This document shows, in pieces, positions 10,175 to 19,621 of a stretch of DNA of 64,000 nt. This DNA is from Streptomyces phaeolivaceus (GTDB lineage: Bacteria > Actinomycetota > Actinomycetes > Streptomycetales > Streptomycetaceae). The stretch covers positions 7,378,001-7,442,000 of the forward strand of contig NZ_CP045096.1 of assembly GCF_009184865.1 (NCBI RefSeq). Reading direction: 5' to 3'. The number at the start of each line of letters is the position of its first letter. Positions within the stretch are counted from its first letter, which is position 1. A program made the translations under genes and the position numbers. The notes beneath the pieces were generated by a model. That model was given only the letters and a program-made list of their open reading frames with translations, made no database searches and was not told where the DNA came from.

Positions 10175-12309
10175 TATGTGGGTGACCCCCCGATCTGCGG
10201 GTTGGACGGTCGCAGGACGGTCAGTACGTGGGCGGGCGCGCGGCCCGGTTCAAGACGTACATAGTTGTTCCTGCCCCAGGTGTAGACCTCGCCGGTGAGC
10301 TCGTCGCGCACCAGCACGGACTCATGCCAGTCCAGGCCCAGTTGCGGCATGTCCAACGAGACCGTGGCCTCCTGGGTGTGGTGGGGGTCGAGGTTGACCA
10401 CCACCAGAACCGTGTTCGAGCCCGCGCGCTTCGAGTAGACGATCACCGCGTCCTGATCGGCGTGGTGGAAGCGCAGATCCCGCAACTGGCGCAGCGCCGG
10501 GCTCCGACGCCTGATCTCGTTGAGCTTGCCGAGCAGTGGGGCGATGGTACGTCCGTCTCGTGCGGCTGTGTCCCAGTCGCGGGGGCGGAGTTGGTACTTC
10601 TCGGAGTCGAGGTATTCCTCGCTGCCGGGTTTGAGGGGGGTGTTCTCGCAGAGTTCGTAGCCGGAGTAGACGCCCCAGGTGGGGGAGAGGGTGGCGGCGA
10701 GGACGGCGCGGAGTTCGAAGGCGGGCCGGCCGCCTTCCTGGAGGAAGGCGTGGAGGATGTCGGGGGTGTTGACGAAGAGGTTGGGCCGCATGTAGCTCGC
10801 GGCTTCGCCGGCGAGTTCGGTGGCGTACTCGGTGAGTTCGGTTTTGGTGGTGCGCCAGGTGAAGTAGGTGTAGGACTGCTGGAAGCCGGTGGCGGCGAGG
10901 GTGTGCATCATCGCGGGGCGGGTGAAGGCCTCGGCGAGGAAGAGGACGTCGGGGTCGGTGGTGTTGATGTCGGCGATGACGTGTTCCCAGAAGACCACCG
11001 GTTTGGTGTGGGGGTTGTCGACGCGGAAGATGCGGACGCCGTGGTCCATCCAGTGCCGCAGGACGCGGGTGGTCTCGGCGATGAGGCCGGGCAGGTCGGC
11101 GTCGAAGGCGATGGGGTAGATGTCCTGGTACTTCTTCGGCGGGTTCTCCGCGTGGGCGATGGTGCCGTCGGGGCGGTGGTGGAACCACTCGGGGTGTTTG
11201 TGCACCCAGGGGTGGTCGGGGGAGCACTGGAGGGCGAAGTCCAGGGCGACTTCCAGGCCGAGTGCGCGGGCCTCGGTGACGAAGTGGTCGAAGTCGTCGA
11301 TCGTGCCGAGGCCGGGGTGGACGGCGTCGTGGCCGCCCTCGGGGGAGCCGATCGCCCAGGGCACGCCGACGTCGTCGGGGGTGGGGGAGAGGGTGTTGTT
11401 GCGGCCTTTGCGGAAGGTGGTCCCGATCGGGTGGATCGGGGGCAGGTAGACGACGTCGAAGCCCATCGCGGCGATGGCCGGGAGGCGGCGGGCGGCGGTG
11501 CGGAAGGTTCCGTGGGGCTGCTCGGGGGTGCCCTCGGAACGCGGGAAGAACTCGTACCAGGACCCGAACAGGGCCCTCTCCCGCTCCACCAGCAGCGGCA
11601 ACGGCTCGGAGGACGTGACCAGCTCGCGCAGGGGGTGGCGGGTCAGGACCTCGTCCACCTCCGGGGCCAACGCCGCCGCCAACCGGGAGGAGTCGGGGCG
11701 CGCGGTGTCCCGCAGCGCGTCCACGGCGGCGCGGAGCGTGCCCCGGCCGGCCCCGCCCTCGGGGATCCCGTCGGCGGCGCGTTCATGGAGGCGGGCGCCC
11801 TCCTCCAGGACGAGTTCGGTGTCGATACCCGCCGGGATCTTGATGCGGGCGTGGTGCCGCCAGGTGGTGACCGGGTCGCCCCAGCCCTCCACGGCGTAGG
11901 ACCAGACGCCCTCGCTCGGTACGGCGACGGTGGCGCCCCAGCGGTCGGTGCCGGGGGCGAGTTCGCGCATCGGGGTCCAGCCGGCCGGACGGCCCTCCGG
12001 GTCCCTCAGCACGACATTGGCGGCCACCGCGTCATGGCCCTCCCGGATGACGACGGCCGAGATCTCGAACGCCTCGCCCACGACGGCCTTCGCCGGCCGG
12101 CGGCCATGGTGGACCGTCGGCCGTACGTCCAGAACCGGTATCCGCCCGATGGTGGGGGCGCCCGGCGTCGTCGGGGGCTTCGGCGGTGGCGCGGACGGCG
12201 CGGGCGAGCCTGTGCGCGCCGGGCGTACGGGGCGTGCGTCGGTGCTGTCGGGTGGTGCGGTGGTGGTACTGGTCGTCGGGGGTGGTGACGAGTGGTGCGT
12301 GGCGGGCAT
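10174..12309 (-). CDS. glgE: Alpha-1,4-glucan:maltose-1-phosphate maltosyltransferase
   Basis: 711-residue GH13_3 enzyme that extends alpha-1,4-glucan with maltosyl units from maltose-1-phosphate. Visible elements: an N-terminal Pro/Thr-rich leader, the family phrase [11 protein letters not shown], region [14 protein letters not shown], region [14 protein letters not shown] with nucleophile Asp, and region [13 protein letters not shown] with acid Glu. The ATG at 12309 is preferred over an upstream in-frame ATG at 12396 because AGGAG sits five bases before it. First gene of the run with treS, mak and glgB. Together with glgP across the gap this is the complete GlgE pathway; no ADP-glucose pyrophosphorylase (glgC) is in the window. 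Confidence 0.96.
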
Positions 12310-12455
12310 GACCGCTCCTGTCCGCGTCAACGTGGGTGGGCGGATGAGGGTGTGGGGAGGTGGGGCCATTGGGACGTACCGGTGGAGCCTTCCCACACAG
12401 TGCGGGTGGGCATTCCGGCACTTTGTTAACTACTCACGCGTATGTCTACACACAA

Positions 12456-12488
12456 GACCGGCCTCGTCCGAGGAGGGCGAGACCGGTC
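12456..12488. terminator. Hairpin between S8 protease and glgE
   Basis: GACCGGCCTCG pairs with CGAGACCGGTC (one mismatch) around an 11-nt loop, about 50 nt after the protease stop on the minus strand. It likely separates protease transcription from the glgE promoter. The AT-richer patch at 12420-12455 is the best place for that promoter, but no clear -35/-10 pair is seen. Confidence 0.5.
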
Positions 12489-12538
12489 ACTGTAGTCGCT
12501 CTGGGTAAAGGGCCGTTCACCTGTGGTGTTACAGGTTC

Positions 12539-13750
12539 CTACGGGTTGTCGACGTGGAGAAGCCTGTTCGGGGAGCCCGGATATCTGTCCTTGACCTTGC
12601 CCGAAACCGCACGCTTGACCAGCGCCCTGCCCACCTCCGCCGGGGCGGCCCGGGGATGGTCGGCCAGATACAGCGCCGCCGCGCCCGCGGCGTGCGGGGC
12701 GGCCATGGACGTACCCGAGGAGGTCACCTTCCCGGTGTCGTCGCGATGGGAGGCGGAGGTGATGGAGACACCGGGGGCGAACAGGTCCAGGCTCGGGCCC
12801 CAGTTCGAGAAGGGGGCGCGGACGTCCTTCCGGTCGGTGGCGCCGACGGTGATCGCCTGCTTGACGCGGGCGGGTGACGAGAGGCCCGCGGCGATCCCGT
12901 CGTTGCCGGCGGCGACCGTGAAGGTGACACCGGAGGCGATGGAGTTGCGTACGGCCGTGTCGAGCTGGGCGTTGCCGGGGCCGCCGAGGCTCATATTGGC
13001 CACGGCCGGCTTCCGCGCGTGCTCGGTCACCCAGTCGATGCCCGCGATGACCTGGGCGGTCGTGCCGCCGCCCGCGTCGTCGAGCACCCGTACGGCGACG
13101 ACCTTCGCCTTCCTGGCGACCCCGAACGTGGCCCCCGCGACGGTGCCCGCGACATGGGTGCCGTGGCCGTTGCCGTCCTGGGCGGTCCGGTCGTTCTGGA
13201 CGAAGTCCCAGCCGTTGACGGCCCGGCCGCCGAACTCCTTGTGGCTGATCCGGACGCCGGTGTCGATCACATACACGGTGACGCCCCGGCCCGCCGAGTC
13301 CGGCCAGGTGTAGCTCTTGTCCGGCGGCAGGTCCCGCTGGTCGACACGGTCCAGGCCCCACGAGGGCGGGTGCGACTGCCGCCGGTCCTGGGTGACCCTC
13401 GTGTCCTGGACGACCGAGGCCACCCGGGAGTCCGCCGCGAGCCGCCCGGCCTGTTTCTCACCGGCCGTCACGGAGTAGCCGTTCAGGGCGGTGCTGTACA
13501 TATGGCGTATTTTCGCCCCGTACTTCGCCGCTATGCCCTTTCCGGCCTTCGACGGGGCGTCCGTTCCCGCCTTGAGGGTGACTATGTAACTGCCGCTGAC
13601 GGAACCGGGACCACCGGCTCCGAGGACGAACCCCTCCGCGGCGGCATGCGCCGGCGGGGAGATGGCCGAAAGCGCGACGGCCGTCAGTACCGCCGTGAGC
13701 CCTCCCGCCCAGCGCCCGCGCCGGTTTCTCGCCTCTGTCGGATCGTGCAT
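12539..13750 (-). CDS. Secreted S8 (subtilisin-family) serine protease
   Basis: 403-residue peptidase with a signal sequence (Arg-rich start, hydrophobic AVLTAVALSAI, cleavage expected after AHA near residue 36). An I9-type inhibitor propeptide follows (about 50-120, with YIVTLK), then the catalytic domain. The triad is visible: Asp163 in VIDTGV, His196 in GHGTHVAG and Ser348 in GTSMAAPH; oxyanion Asn283 lies in AGND. It lies on the minus strand between the divergent glgP and the downstream glgE. The ATG at 13750 was chosen because it places the signal peptide at the N-terminus, although the frame is open 176 codons further. Probably an extracellular feeding or developmental protease; no substrate can be inferred. 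Confidence 0.93.
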   Translation of the reverse strand: MHDPTEARNRRGRWAGGLTAVLTAVALSAISPPAHAAAEGFVLGAGGPGSVSGSYIVTLKAGTDAPSKAGKGIAAKYGAKIRHMYSTALNGYSVTAGEKQAGRLAADSRVASVVQDTRVTQDRRQSHPPSWGLDRVDQRDLPPDKSYTWPDSAGRGVTVYVIDTGVRISHKEFGGRAVNGWDFVQNDRTAQDGNGHGTHVAGTVAGATFGVARKAKVVAVRVLDDAGGGTTAQVIAGIDWVTEHARKPAVANMSLGGPGNAQLDTAVRNSIASGVTFTVAAGNDGIAAGLSSPARVKQAITVGATDRKDVRAPFSNWGPSLDLFAPGVSITSASHRDDTGKVTSSGTSMAAPHAAGAAALYLADHPRAAPAEVGRALVKRAVSGKVKDRYPGSPNRLLHVDNP

Positions 13751-14090
13751 CTGTGAGAACCCCCTCCCCGGCCGAGGTCGGCCGGTGTTCCACTGGGCAG
13801 CCTCTCGTGCGGTGTGAAGCCCCACAAGGCCGCGCAGAGGGGCGGAATCGGCCATATCACCCGTGGGGTACATGTGAACCTCGCGGCTGGGCTGCGACGA
13901 ATTCAGGCCTGAACTCCCCGGGGTGGACTGCCCGGCGGGGCGGCCGGGGTACGGATGCGCCGTAATCGCATACCGAGGGGACGCCCCGTGGTTGCCGGGC
14001 CCCCGCGCCGCTACCGTCGGGGGAGACGAACGGCGCACAGCGGAGTGCGTCCCCCGGCCCGTACGTCCTGGCGCGAAGGTGGAACCCTCT
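13751..14090. other. Divergent promoter region between S8 protease and glgP
   Basis: 340 nt without a supported gene. A -10-like TACCGT at 14012-14017 lies 73 nt before the glgP start. It has only a poor -35 match. No repeat or RNA gene is evident. Confidence 0.3.
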
Positions 14091-16823
14091 GTGAAGGCCA
14101 TCCGCAGATTCACCGTCCGACCCGTCCTCCCCGAAGCCCTCCATCCGCTCAGCGAACTGGCGCGCAATCTGCGCTGGTCCTGGCACGCGGAGACCCGTGA
14201 CCTCTTCCAGTCGGTCGACCCCGAGCGCTGGGCGGCGTCGGGCGGCGACCCCGTACGCCTGCTCGGCTCCGTCTCCACCCGGCGCCTCGCCGAACTCGCC
14301 GAGGACCGGCGGTTTCTGCGCCGGCTGACCGCCGTCGCCGACGACCTGCGTGACTATGTCACCGGGGACCGCTGGTACCAGGAGCAGGGACGGGGGCAGG
14401 GCCAAGGGCAGCCCCGTATCCCGGGACAGGCGCAGCCGCAGCCGCCGTCCCCGGGGCAGGCACAGACGTCCGAACCTCCGGCCGCCACGACGTCCGAACT
14501 CCCCGCCGCCATCGCCTACTTCTCGCCCGAGTTCGGCATCACCGCCGCCCTGCCGCAGTACTCCGGCGGCCTCGGCATCCTCGCCGGCGACCATCTGAAG
14601 GCGGCCAGCGACCTCGGCGTCCCGCTGATCGGCGTCGGACTGCTCTACCGGCACGGCTACTTCCGGCAGACCCTGTCCCGGGACGGCTGGCAGCAGGAGC
14701 ACTATCCCGTCCTCGACCCCAACGAACTGCCCCTGGTACCGCTCCAGGACACCGACGGCACCCCGGCCCAGGTCGGCCTGGCACTGCCCGGCGGGCGCCG
14801 GCTGCACGCCCGGATCTGGCAGGCCCAGGTCGGCCGGGTGCCGCTGCTGCTGCTCGACTCGGACGTCGAGGAGAACGACCTCGGCGAACGCGGAGTGACC
14901 GACCGGCTGTACGGCGGCGGCAGCGAACACCGGCTCCTCCAGGAGATGCTGCTCGGCATCGGAGGGGTGCGGGCCGTACGCGCGTACTGCCGGATCACCG
15001 GCCACGCCGGGCCCGAGGTCTTCCACACCAACGAGGGGCACGCCGGCTTCCTCGGCCTGGAACGCATCGCCGAACTCTGCGACGAGGGGCTCGACTTCGA
15101 CTCCGGTCTGGAGGCGGTCCGCTCCGGCACCGTCTTCACCACCCACACCCCCGTCCCCGCCGGCATCGACCGCTTCGACCGCGAACTGGTCGCCCGCCAC
15201 TTCGGCCCCGACGCCGAACTCCCCCGCATCGACGTGGGCCGCATCCTCGGGCTCGGCATGGAGACGTACGGCGGCGGCGACCCGAACGTCTTCAACATGG
15301 CGGTGATGGGACTGCGGCTCGCCCAGCGCGCCAACGGCGTCTCCCTGCTGCACGGGCAGGTCAGCAGGGAGATGTTCTCGGGCCTGTGGCCCGGCTTCGA
15401 CCCGGACGAGGTGCCGATCACCTCGGTCACCAACGGGGTGCACGCCCCGACCTGGGTGGCCCCGGAGGTGTTCCGACTCGGCGCCCGGCAGATCGGCGCC
15501 GAACGGACCGAGGACGCCATGTCCGTCGGCGGCTCCGAACGCTGGGACGCCGTCGGCGACATCCCCGACCAGGACATCTGGGAGCTGCGCCGGGACCTGC
15601 GCGAGCAACTCGTCGTCGAGGTACGGGAACGCCTGCACGCCTCCTGGCGGCAGCGCGGCGCCGGTACGGCGGAGCTGGGCTGGATCGACGGCGTCCTCGA
15701 CCCCGACGTCCTCACCATCGGCTTCGCCCGCCGCGTCCCCTCGTACAAACGACTGACCCTGATGCTGCGCGACCCCGACCGTCTGATGGATCTCCTCCTC
15801 CACCCCGAGCGGCCGATCCAGATCGTGGTCGCGGGCAAGGCGCACCCGGCGGACGACGGCGGGAAACGCCTGGTGCAGGAGCTGGTGCGGTTCGCGGACG
15901 ACCCGCGCGTCCGGCACCGCCTGGTGTTCCTGCCCGACTACGGCATGGCCATGGCCCAGAAGCTGTACCCGGGCTGCGACGTCTGGCTCAACAACCCGCT
16001 CCGCCCCCTGGAGGCGTGCGGGACGAGCGGGATGAAGGCGGCCCTCAACGGCTGTCTCAACCTGTCCGTGCTGGACGGCTGGTGGGACGAGTGGTTCCGG
16101 CCGGACTTCGGCTGGGCCATCCCCACCGCCGACGGCACGGCCACGGCCGAGGACCAGGACCGCCGGGACGACGTGGAGGCCGCCGCCCTCTACGACCTGC
16201 TGGAACAGCGGGTCGCCCCGCGCTTCTACGAACGCGGGCAGGGCGGACTGCCCGACCGCTGGATCGAGATGGTCCGCGAGACCCTCACCCACCTCGGGCC
16301 CAAGGTGCTCGCCGGCCGTATGGTCCGCGAGTACGTCGAGCGCCTGTACGCCCCGGCCGCGCGCGCCCACCGGGCGCTGGTCCCGGACACCGCCCGCGAA
16401 CTGGCCGAGTGGAAGGCACGGGTGCGGGGCGCCTGGCACCGGGTGACCGTGGACCATGTGGAGACCTCGGCGGCCCCCGCGAGCACGGCCGCCGAACTCG
16501 GCGCGACGCTGGTGCTGCGCGTCCGGGTCGGCCTGGGCGAGCTGGGCCCGGACGACGTCGAGGTCCAGGCGGTCTCCGGTCGCGTCGACACCGAGGACCG
16601 GATCACGGACGCCACGTACGTCCCGCTGAAGCCGACGAGCGGACCCGACGAGGAGGGCCGCTGGTCCTACGAGGGCCCGCTCTCCCTGGACCGCACCGGC
16701 TCCTTCGGCTACACGGTCCGCATCCTGCCCACCCACCGGTTGCTGGCCTCGGCCGCCGAACTGGGGCTGGTGGCGGTGCCGTCGGAGGAGCTGACGGAGG
16801 AGGCGGGGGTGCTGATGCGGTAG
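14091..16823 (+). CDS. glgP: Alpha-glucan (glycogen) phosphorylase
   Basis: 910-residue GT35 phosphorylase of the bacterial type with an N-terminal DUF3417 domain (LSELARNLRWSWHAET). It releases glucose-1-phosphate from alpha-1,4-glucan. Visible sites: GGLGILAGDHLKAASDLG, EVFHTNEGHAGF, TTHTPVPAGID, FARRVPSYKR, and the pyridoxal-phosphate region EACGTSGMKAALNG. The GTG at 14091 was chosen because AAGGTGG lies about nine bases before it and homologues start VKAIRRF. A Gln/Pro-rich insert (about residues 95-130) precedes the catalytic core. Transcribed away from the glgE operon, so synthesis and breakdown of the glucan can be controlled separately. A strong terminator follows. Confidence 0.95.
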   Translation: MKAIRRFTVRPVLPEALHPLSELARNLRWSWHAETRDLFQSVDPERWAASGGDPVRLLGSVSTRRLAELAEDRRFLRRLTAVADDLRDYVTGDRWYQEQGRGQGQGQPRIPGQAQPQPPSPGQAQTSEPPAATTSELPAAIAYFSPEFGITAALPQYSGGLGILAGDHLKAASDLGVPLIGVGLLYRHGYFRQTLSRDGWQQEHYPVLDPNELPLVPLQDTDGTPAQVGLALPGGRRLHARIWQAQVGRVPLLLLDSDVEENDLGERGVTDRLYGGGSEHRLLQEMLLGIGGVRAVRAYCRITGHAGPEVFHTNEGHAGFLGLERIAELCDEGLDFDSGLEAVRSGTVFTTHTPVPAGIDRFDRELVARHFGPDAELPRIDVGRILGLGMETYGGGDPNVFNMAVMGLRLAQRANGVSLLHGQVSREMFSGLWPGFDPDEVPITSVTNGVHAPTWVAPEVFRLGARQIGAERTEDAMSVGGSERWDAVGDIPDQDIWELRRDLREQLVVEVRERLHASWRQRGAGTAELGWIDGVLDPDVLTIGFARRVPSYKRLTLMLRDPDRLMDLLLHPERPIQIVVAGKAHPADDGGKRLVQELVRFADDPRVRHRLVFLPDYGMAMAQKLYPGCDVWLNNPLRPLEACGTSGMKAALNGCLNLSVLDGWWDEWFRPDFGWAIPTADGTATAEDQDRRDDVEAAALYDLLEQRVAPRFYERGQGGLPDRWIEMVRETLTHLGPKVLAGRMVREYVERLYAPAARAHRALVPDTARELAEWKARVRGAWHRVTVDHVETSAAPASTAAELGATLVLRVRVGLGELGPDDVEVQAVSGRVDTEDRITDATYVPLKPTSGPDEEGRWSYEGPLSLDRTGSFGYTVRILPTHRLLASAAELGLVAVPSEELTEEAGVLMR

Positions 16824-16914
16824 CGACTCCCCTCCGATCCGAGAGACCCCTTCCGATCCGTGCGATCCCGTCCGATCCGAGGGCTCCCTTCCGCGGCCCC
16901 GTTCTCTCGTCGCG

Positions 16915-16941
16915 CCCCGTACAGGCACCGCCTGTACGGGG
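16915..16941 (+). terminator. Terminator after glgP
   Basis: Perfect 12-bp stem (CCCCGTACAGGC and its complement) with a 3-nt loop, about 90 nt after the glgP stop. It is followed by CATCGATTTT, which supplies a short T-run. Four TCCGATCCG-like repeats (16831-16880) lie between the stop codon and the hairpin. Confidence 0.75.
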
Positions 16942-17013
16942 CATCGATTTTGGTCGTGGACCTCCTCGTCCGTGCGCCGCTTCACCGAGCCGACAGGTGG
17001 TGCGACGGCCGGC

Positions 17014-17103
17014 CGGGACCCGGTGTGTGCGGAGCCCGCTGCGCAAGGCCGACGACACCGAGCTGGACTGGGTCGTCGTCCGCGAGAACAGCGAGGGCGA
17101 GTT
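17014..17103 (+). pseudogene. Relic of a tartrate/isopropylmalate-type dehydrogenase
   Basis: A short stretch translates in one frame to SPLRKADDTELDWVVVRE and then NSEGE. This is the conserved VVRENSEGEY core of tartrate/D-malate and 3-isopropylmalate dehydrogenases, where the Arg binds the substrate carboxylate. Homology stops at both sides: the next family residues (YAG) are replaced by LGKG, and no Rossmann-like start is found upstream. The relic is wedged between the glgP terminator and the DUF1990 gene. I infer a nearly complete deletion of a former gene. Confidence 0.7.
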
Positions 17104-17113
17104 AGGCAAAGGC

Positions 17114-17647
17114 TCACCCTTTAGGGTTGTCCGCCAGCCGTCGCAGTATCACTCCGCACCGTCGTGCGTACGCGTGTTGGAGGCCTCGGGTCGCGGGGCC
17201 GGCGGCTCGGGCGTACCACTTGGCGCCGCGGCTGAAGGCGGTGACCGTGAGCCAGACCGTGCCGTCGCCGGTGCGGTCGACTATGAAGGCCTCCTCGCCG
17301 CATTCGGGGTGGCCGGGGAGGGTGCCGTAGGCCCAGCCCTTGCGGCGGGGTTCGTCGACGGTCCAGACGATGCGGCAGGGCGCCTTGATGAGGCCGCCCA
17401 GCGTCACCGTCACGTCGACACCCGGGGCGGCCTCCGCCGCGTCCGTCCGTATGCCGACGCCCATCGCGCGGTGCATCTCCCAGGTGCGGACGGCGTGCGC
17501 GGCGCGCTGGAACACATCCGTGCCCTCGCCTATGCGGGAGCGGACGTGGAGGGCGTTGAAGTCGGGCGGGCAGTGGCCCTCACGGGTCGCGCCGACCGCG
17601 TCGTAGGTGAAAGGGCCCTCGGGGAGCGGGCCGTTGGTTTCGGGCAT
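17114..17647 (-). CDS. DUF1990 family protein
   Basis: 177-residue protein of the DUF1990 family, whose biochemical role is not established to my knowledge. Recognised by the pattern FTYDAVGATREGHCPPDF, then AAHAVRTWEMHR, VTVTLGG, APCRIVWTVDEP, GWAYGTLPGHPECGEEAF and a C-terminal Tyr/Arg-rich helix. No signal peptide or membrane segment is visible. The ATG at 17647 is used although an in-frame start exists 21 codons upstream; a -10-like TAGTCT ends seven bases before this ATG, so a leaderless transcript is possible. Unlinked to its neighbours by function. Confidence 0.85.
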   Translation of the reverse strand: MPETNGPLPEGPFTYDAVGATREGHCPPDFNALHVRSRIGEGTDVFQRAAHAVRTWEMHRAMGVGIRTDAAEAAPGVDVTVTLGGLIKAPCRIVWTVDEPRRKGWAYGTLPGHPECGEEAFIVDRTGDGTVWLTVTAFSRGAKWYARAAGPATRGLQHAYARRCGVILRRLADNPKG

Positions 17648-17660
17648 GGCGCAAAGACTA
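17648..17660 (-). promoter_or_regulatory. Candidate leaderless promoter -10 of the DUF1990 gene
   Basis: TAGTCT (minus strand, 17660-17655) followed by seven bases and the ATG. No convincing -35. Supported mainly by the same arrangement at several other genes in the window. Confidence 0.35.
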
Positions 17661-17720
17661 GGGCGGCACCCGGAGTCGCCTTCTCTCCGGGGGCCGCCCC
17701 GACCGCCCAAGCCTGCACCA

Positions 17721-17763
17721 CCACGTCAGGTCACGCGGTCAGTACCACGTCATGTCACGCGGT
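17721..17763. repeat. Two 19-bp direct repeats with 24-bp period
   Basis: CCACGTCAGGTCACGCGGT at 17721-17739 recurs with one change at 17745-17763. The second copy overlaps the stop codon of the downstream-lying M4 protease gene. No function evident. Confidence 0.6.
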
Positions 17764-19413
17764 GACGTTGACCGCCGCCCATGCCGCGTTCACCGCCGCG
17801 TACTCCGCGCTGCTGGAGCCGTAGAGGGAGGACGCCGCGCTCAGGGTCGCCGTACGCGCGCCCTTGTAGTTCGTGGTGGACGTCATGTACGTCGAGAGCG
17901 CCTTGTACCAGATCTGGACGGCCTTGTCGCGGCCGATGCCCGAGAGCGTGGAGCCGTTCGACGTCGGGGAGTTGTACGTCACCCCGTTGATCGTCTTGCT
18001 GCCGCTGCCCTCGCTCAGCAGGTAGAAGAAGTGGTTCGCCGGGCCCGAGGAGTAGTGGACGTCGAGGCCGCCGAGCGACGAGGACCAGGAGTTGGGCGAG
18101 TCGCCGTCCTTGCTCGGCTGGTCCATGTGGCGCAGCGGTGTGCCGTTGCCGTTGATGTCGATCTTCTCGCCGATGAGGTAGTCACCGACGTCCTTGGAGT
18201 TGCCGGCGTAGAACTCGACCGCCGTGCCGATGATGTCCGAGGTGGCCTCGTTCAGACCGCCGGACTCACCGGAGTAGGTCAGGCGCGCCGTGTTGGAGGT
18301 GAGTCCGTGGGTCATCTCGTGACCGGCCACGTCGAGGGAGGTCAGCGGCTTGACGTTGCGTTCGCCGTCGCCGTACGTCATGCAGAAGCAGCTGTCGGAC
18401 CAGAAGGCGTTGATGTACCCGTTGCCGTAGTGGACCCGGGAGTAGGCGGCGACGCCGTTGTTCCTGATGCCGTTGCGGCCGAGGACGTTCTTGTAGAAGT
18501 CCCAGGTGACCTGGGCGCCGTAGTGGGCGTCCACCGCCGCGTTCTGGTCGGTCGAGGAGCTGGAGATGCTGCCGGTGCCCCAGACGTCGTCCGTGTCGGT
18601 GAGGAGCGTGCCGGTGCCGGAGGTGGAGCGGCTCAGGTTGTACGTCTTGTGGCTGCCGCGCCCGGCGTCGGTCAGGTTGTACGTCGACCCCGACTTGGTG
18701 GTGCCGATGGTGACCGAGCCGTTGTACTGGCTGTTGCCGCTGCCGGTCTGGACGGCCTCCCACTCGTAGAGCTTCTTGCCGGTCTCCGCGTCGGTGACGA
18801 CGTGCAGCTCCTGCGGGGTGCCGTCGTGCTGGAAGCCGCCGACGACCGTCTCGTAGGCGAGGGCGGGCTTGCCGTCCGCGGCCCAGACGACCTTGCGGGG
18901 GGCCTTGTCGGCCGCGGTCTTGGTGGAGCCCTCGGCCTTGGCGGCCTTCAGCGCCTGCTTCTCGGCGGTGGCCCTGGTGACGGCGGCGGTCAGGTCGGAG
19001 ACCTTGACGGCGGCCTTCGTGGCCTTGGTGACGCTCTTGATGCCACCGGCCTCGGACTCGTGCACGACGAGGTCGCCGCCGAGGACCGGGAGGCCGCCGA
19101 AGGTGCGCTCGTAGCGGGTGTGGACCGTGCCGTCGGTGTCCTTGAGGACGTCACGGACGACCAGTTCCTCCTTGGCGCCGAGGCCTATCTCGTCGGCGGT
19201 CTCGGCGGTGGCCGCGTCCGCCTTCTTGATCAGGGCCGTGCGCGCGGCGGGGGTCAGCGGGACCTGGGCGCCGGCCGGCCGGGCCTTGTCCGCGACCGGC
19301 GCGGGCTGGGCGGTGGCACCGGAGGTCAGCCCTGTGGTGAGCAGCGCGCCGGCGGCGACGGCGGTCGCGATGGCGAGCGTGGTGCGCTTGTGACGCGCGT
19401 AGAGGGGAGTCAC
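17755..19413 (-). CDS. Secreted M4 neutral metalloprotease
   Basis: 552-residue thermolysin-family zinc protease. The signal peptide (hydrophobic TTLAIATAVAAGALLTTGL) is followed by FTP and PepSY-type propeptide domains to about residue 220. The catalytic part has HEMTH (His365, Glu366, His369), the third zinc ligand Glu389 in GGLNEATSD, and the transition-state His453 in DVHYSSGPANH. The GTG at 19413 follows AAGGAG by five bases. It is a paralogue of the next gene upstream but ends at the M4 domain, without a P domain. The 5' leader carries a CAGCAC microsatellite (19441-19463). Likely activated outside the cell by propeptide removal. Confidence 0.95.
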   Translation of the reverse strand: MTPLYARHKRTTLAIATAVAAGALLTTGLTSGATAQPAPVADKARPAGAQVPLTPAARTALIKKADAATAETADEIGLGAKEELVVRDVLKDTDGTVHTRYERTFGGLPVLGGDLVVHESEAGGIKSVTKATKAAVKVSDLTAAVTRATAEKQALKAAKAEGSTKTAADKAPRKVVWAADGKPALAYETVVGGFQHDGTPQELHVVTDAETGKKLYEWEAVQTGSGNSQYNGSVTIGTTKSGSTYNLTDAGRGSHKTYNLSRSTSGTGTLLTDTDDVWGTGSISSSSTDQNAAVDAHYGAQVTWDFYKNVLGRNGIRNNGVAAYSRVHYGNGYINAFWSDSCFCMTYGDGERNVKPLTSLDVAGHEMTHGLTSNTARLTYSGESGGLNEATSDIIGTAVEFYAGNSKDVGDYLIGEKIDINGNGTPLRHMDQPSKDGDSPNSWSSSLGGLDVHYSSGPANHFFYLLSEGSGSKTINGVTYNSPTSNGSTLSGIGRDKAVQIWYKALSTYMTSTTNYKGARTATLSAASSLYGSSSAEYAAVNAAWAAVNVTA

Positions 19414-19568
19414 ACAAGCTCCTTATGTGGGGGAGTTCTCTGGTGCTGGTGCTGGTGCTGGTGCGGCGGGTGGAGGAAGAGTGACACCTAGGTCGTGTCC
19501 ATGTCAGGAGGGGTGATGATGTTGGCCAAAAGTCAACTGTCCGGTGAATGTTGCGGGAACATGAACGG

Positions 19569-19606
19569 GCGCCGCCCCGGCGGGAATCGACCCACCGGGG
19601 CGGCGC
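19569..19606 (-). terminator. Terminator after the P-domain protease gene
   Basis: Perfect 12-bp stem (GCGCCGCCCCGG and its complement) with a 14-nt loop, 15 nt after the TAG stop on the minus strand. It separates the two M4 genes transcriptionally. Confidence 0.65.
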
Positions 19607-19621
19607 TCTTCAGGGAGTGAC

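Noticed and set aside
10228..12288. 686-codon plus-strand frame opposite glgE
   Set aside because: Gly/Val-rich antisense shadow; glgE has all four catalytic motifs on the other strand.
17102..17124. Iron-box-like sequence TTAGGCAAAGGCTCACC
   Set aside because: It has one base too many in the centre compared with the DmdR consensus I recall, overlaps a stop codon, and is not upstream of any gene.
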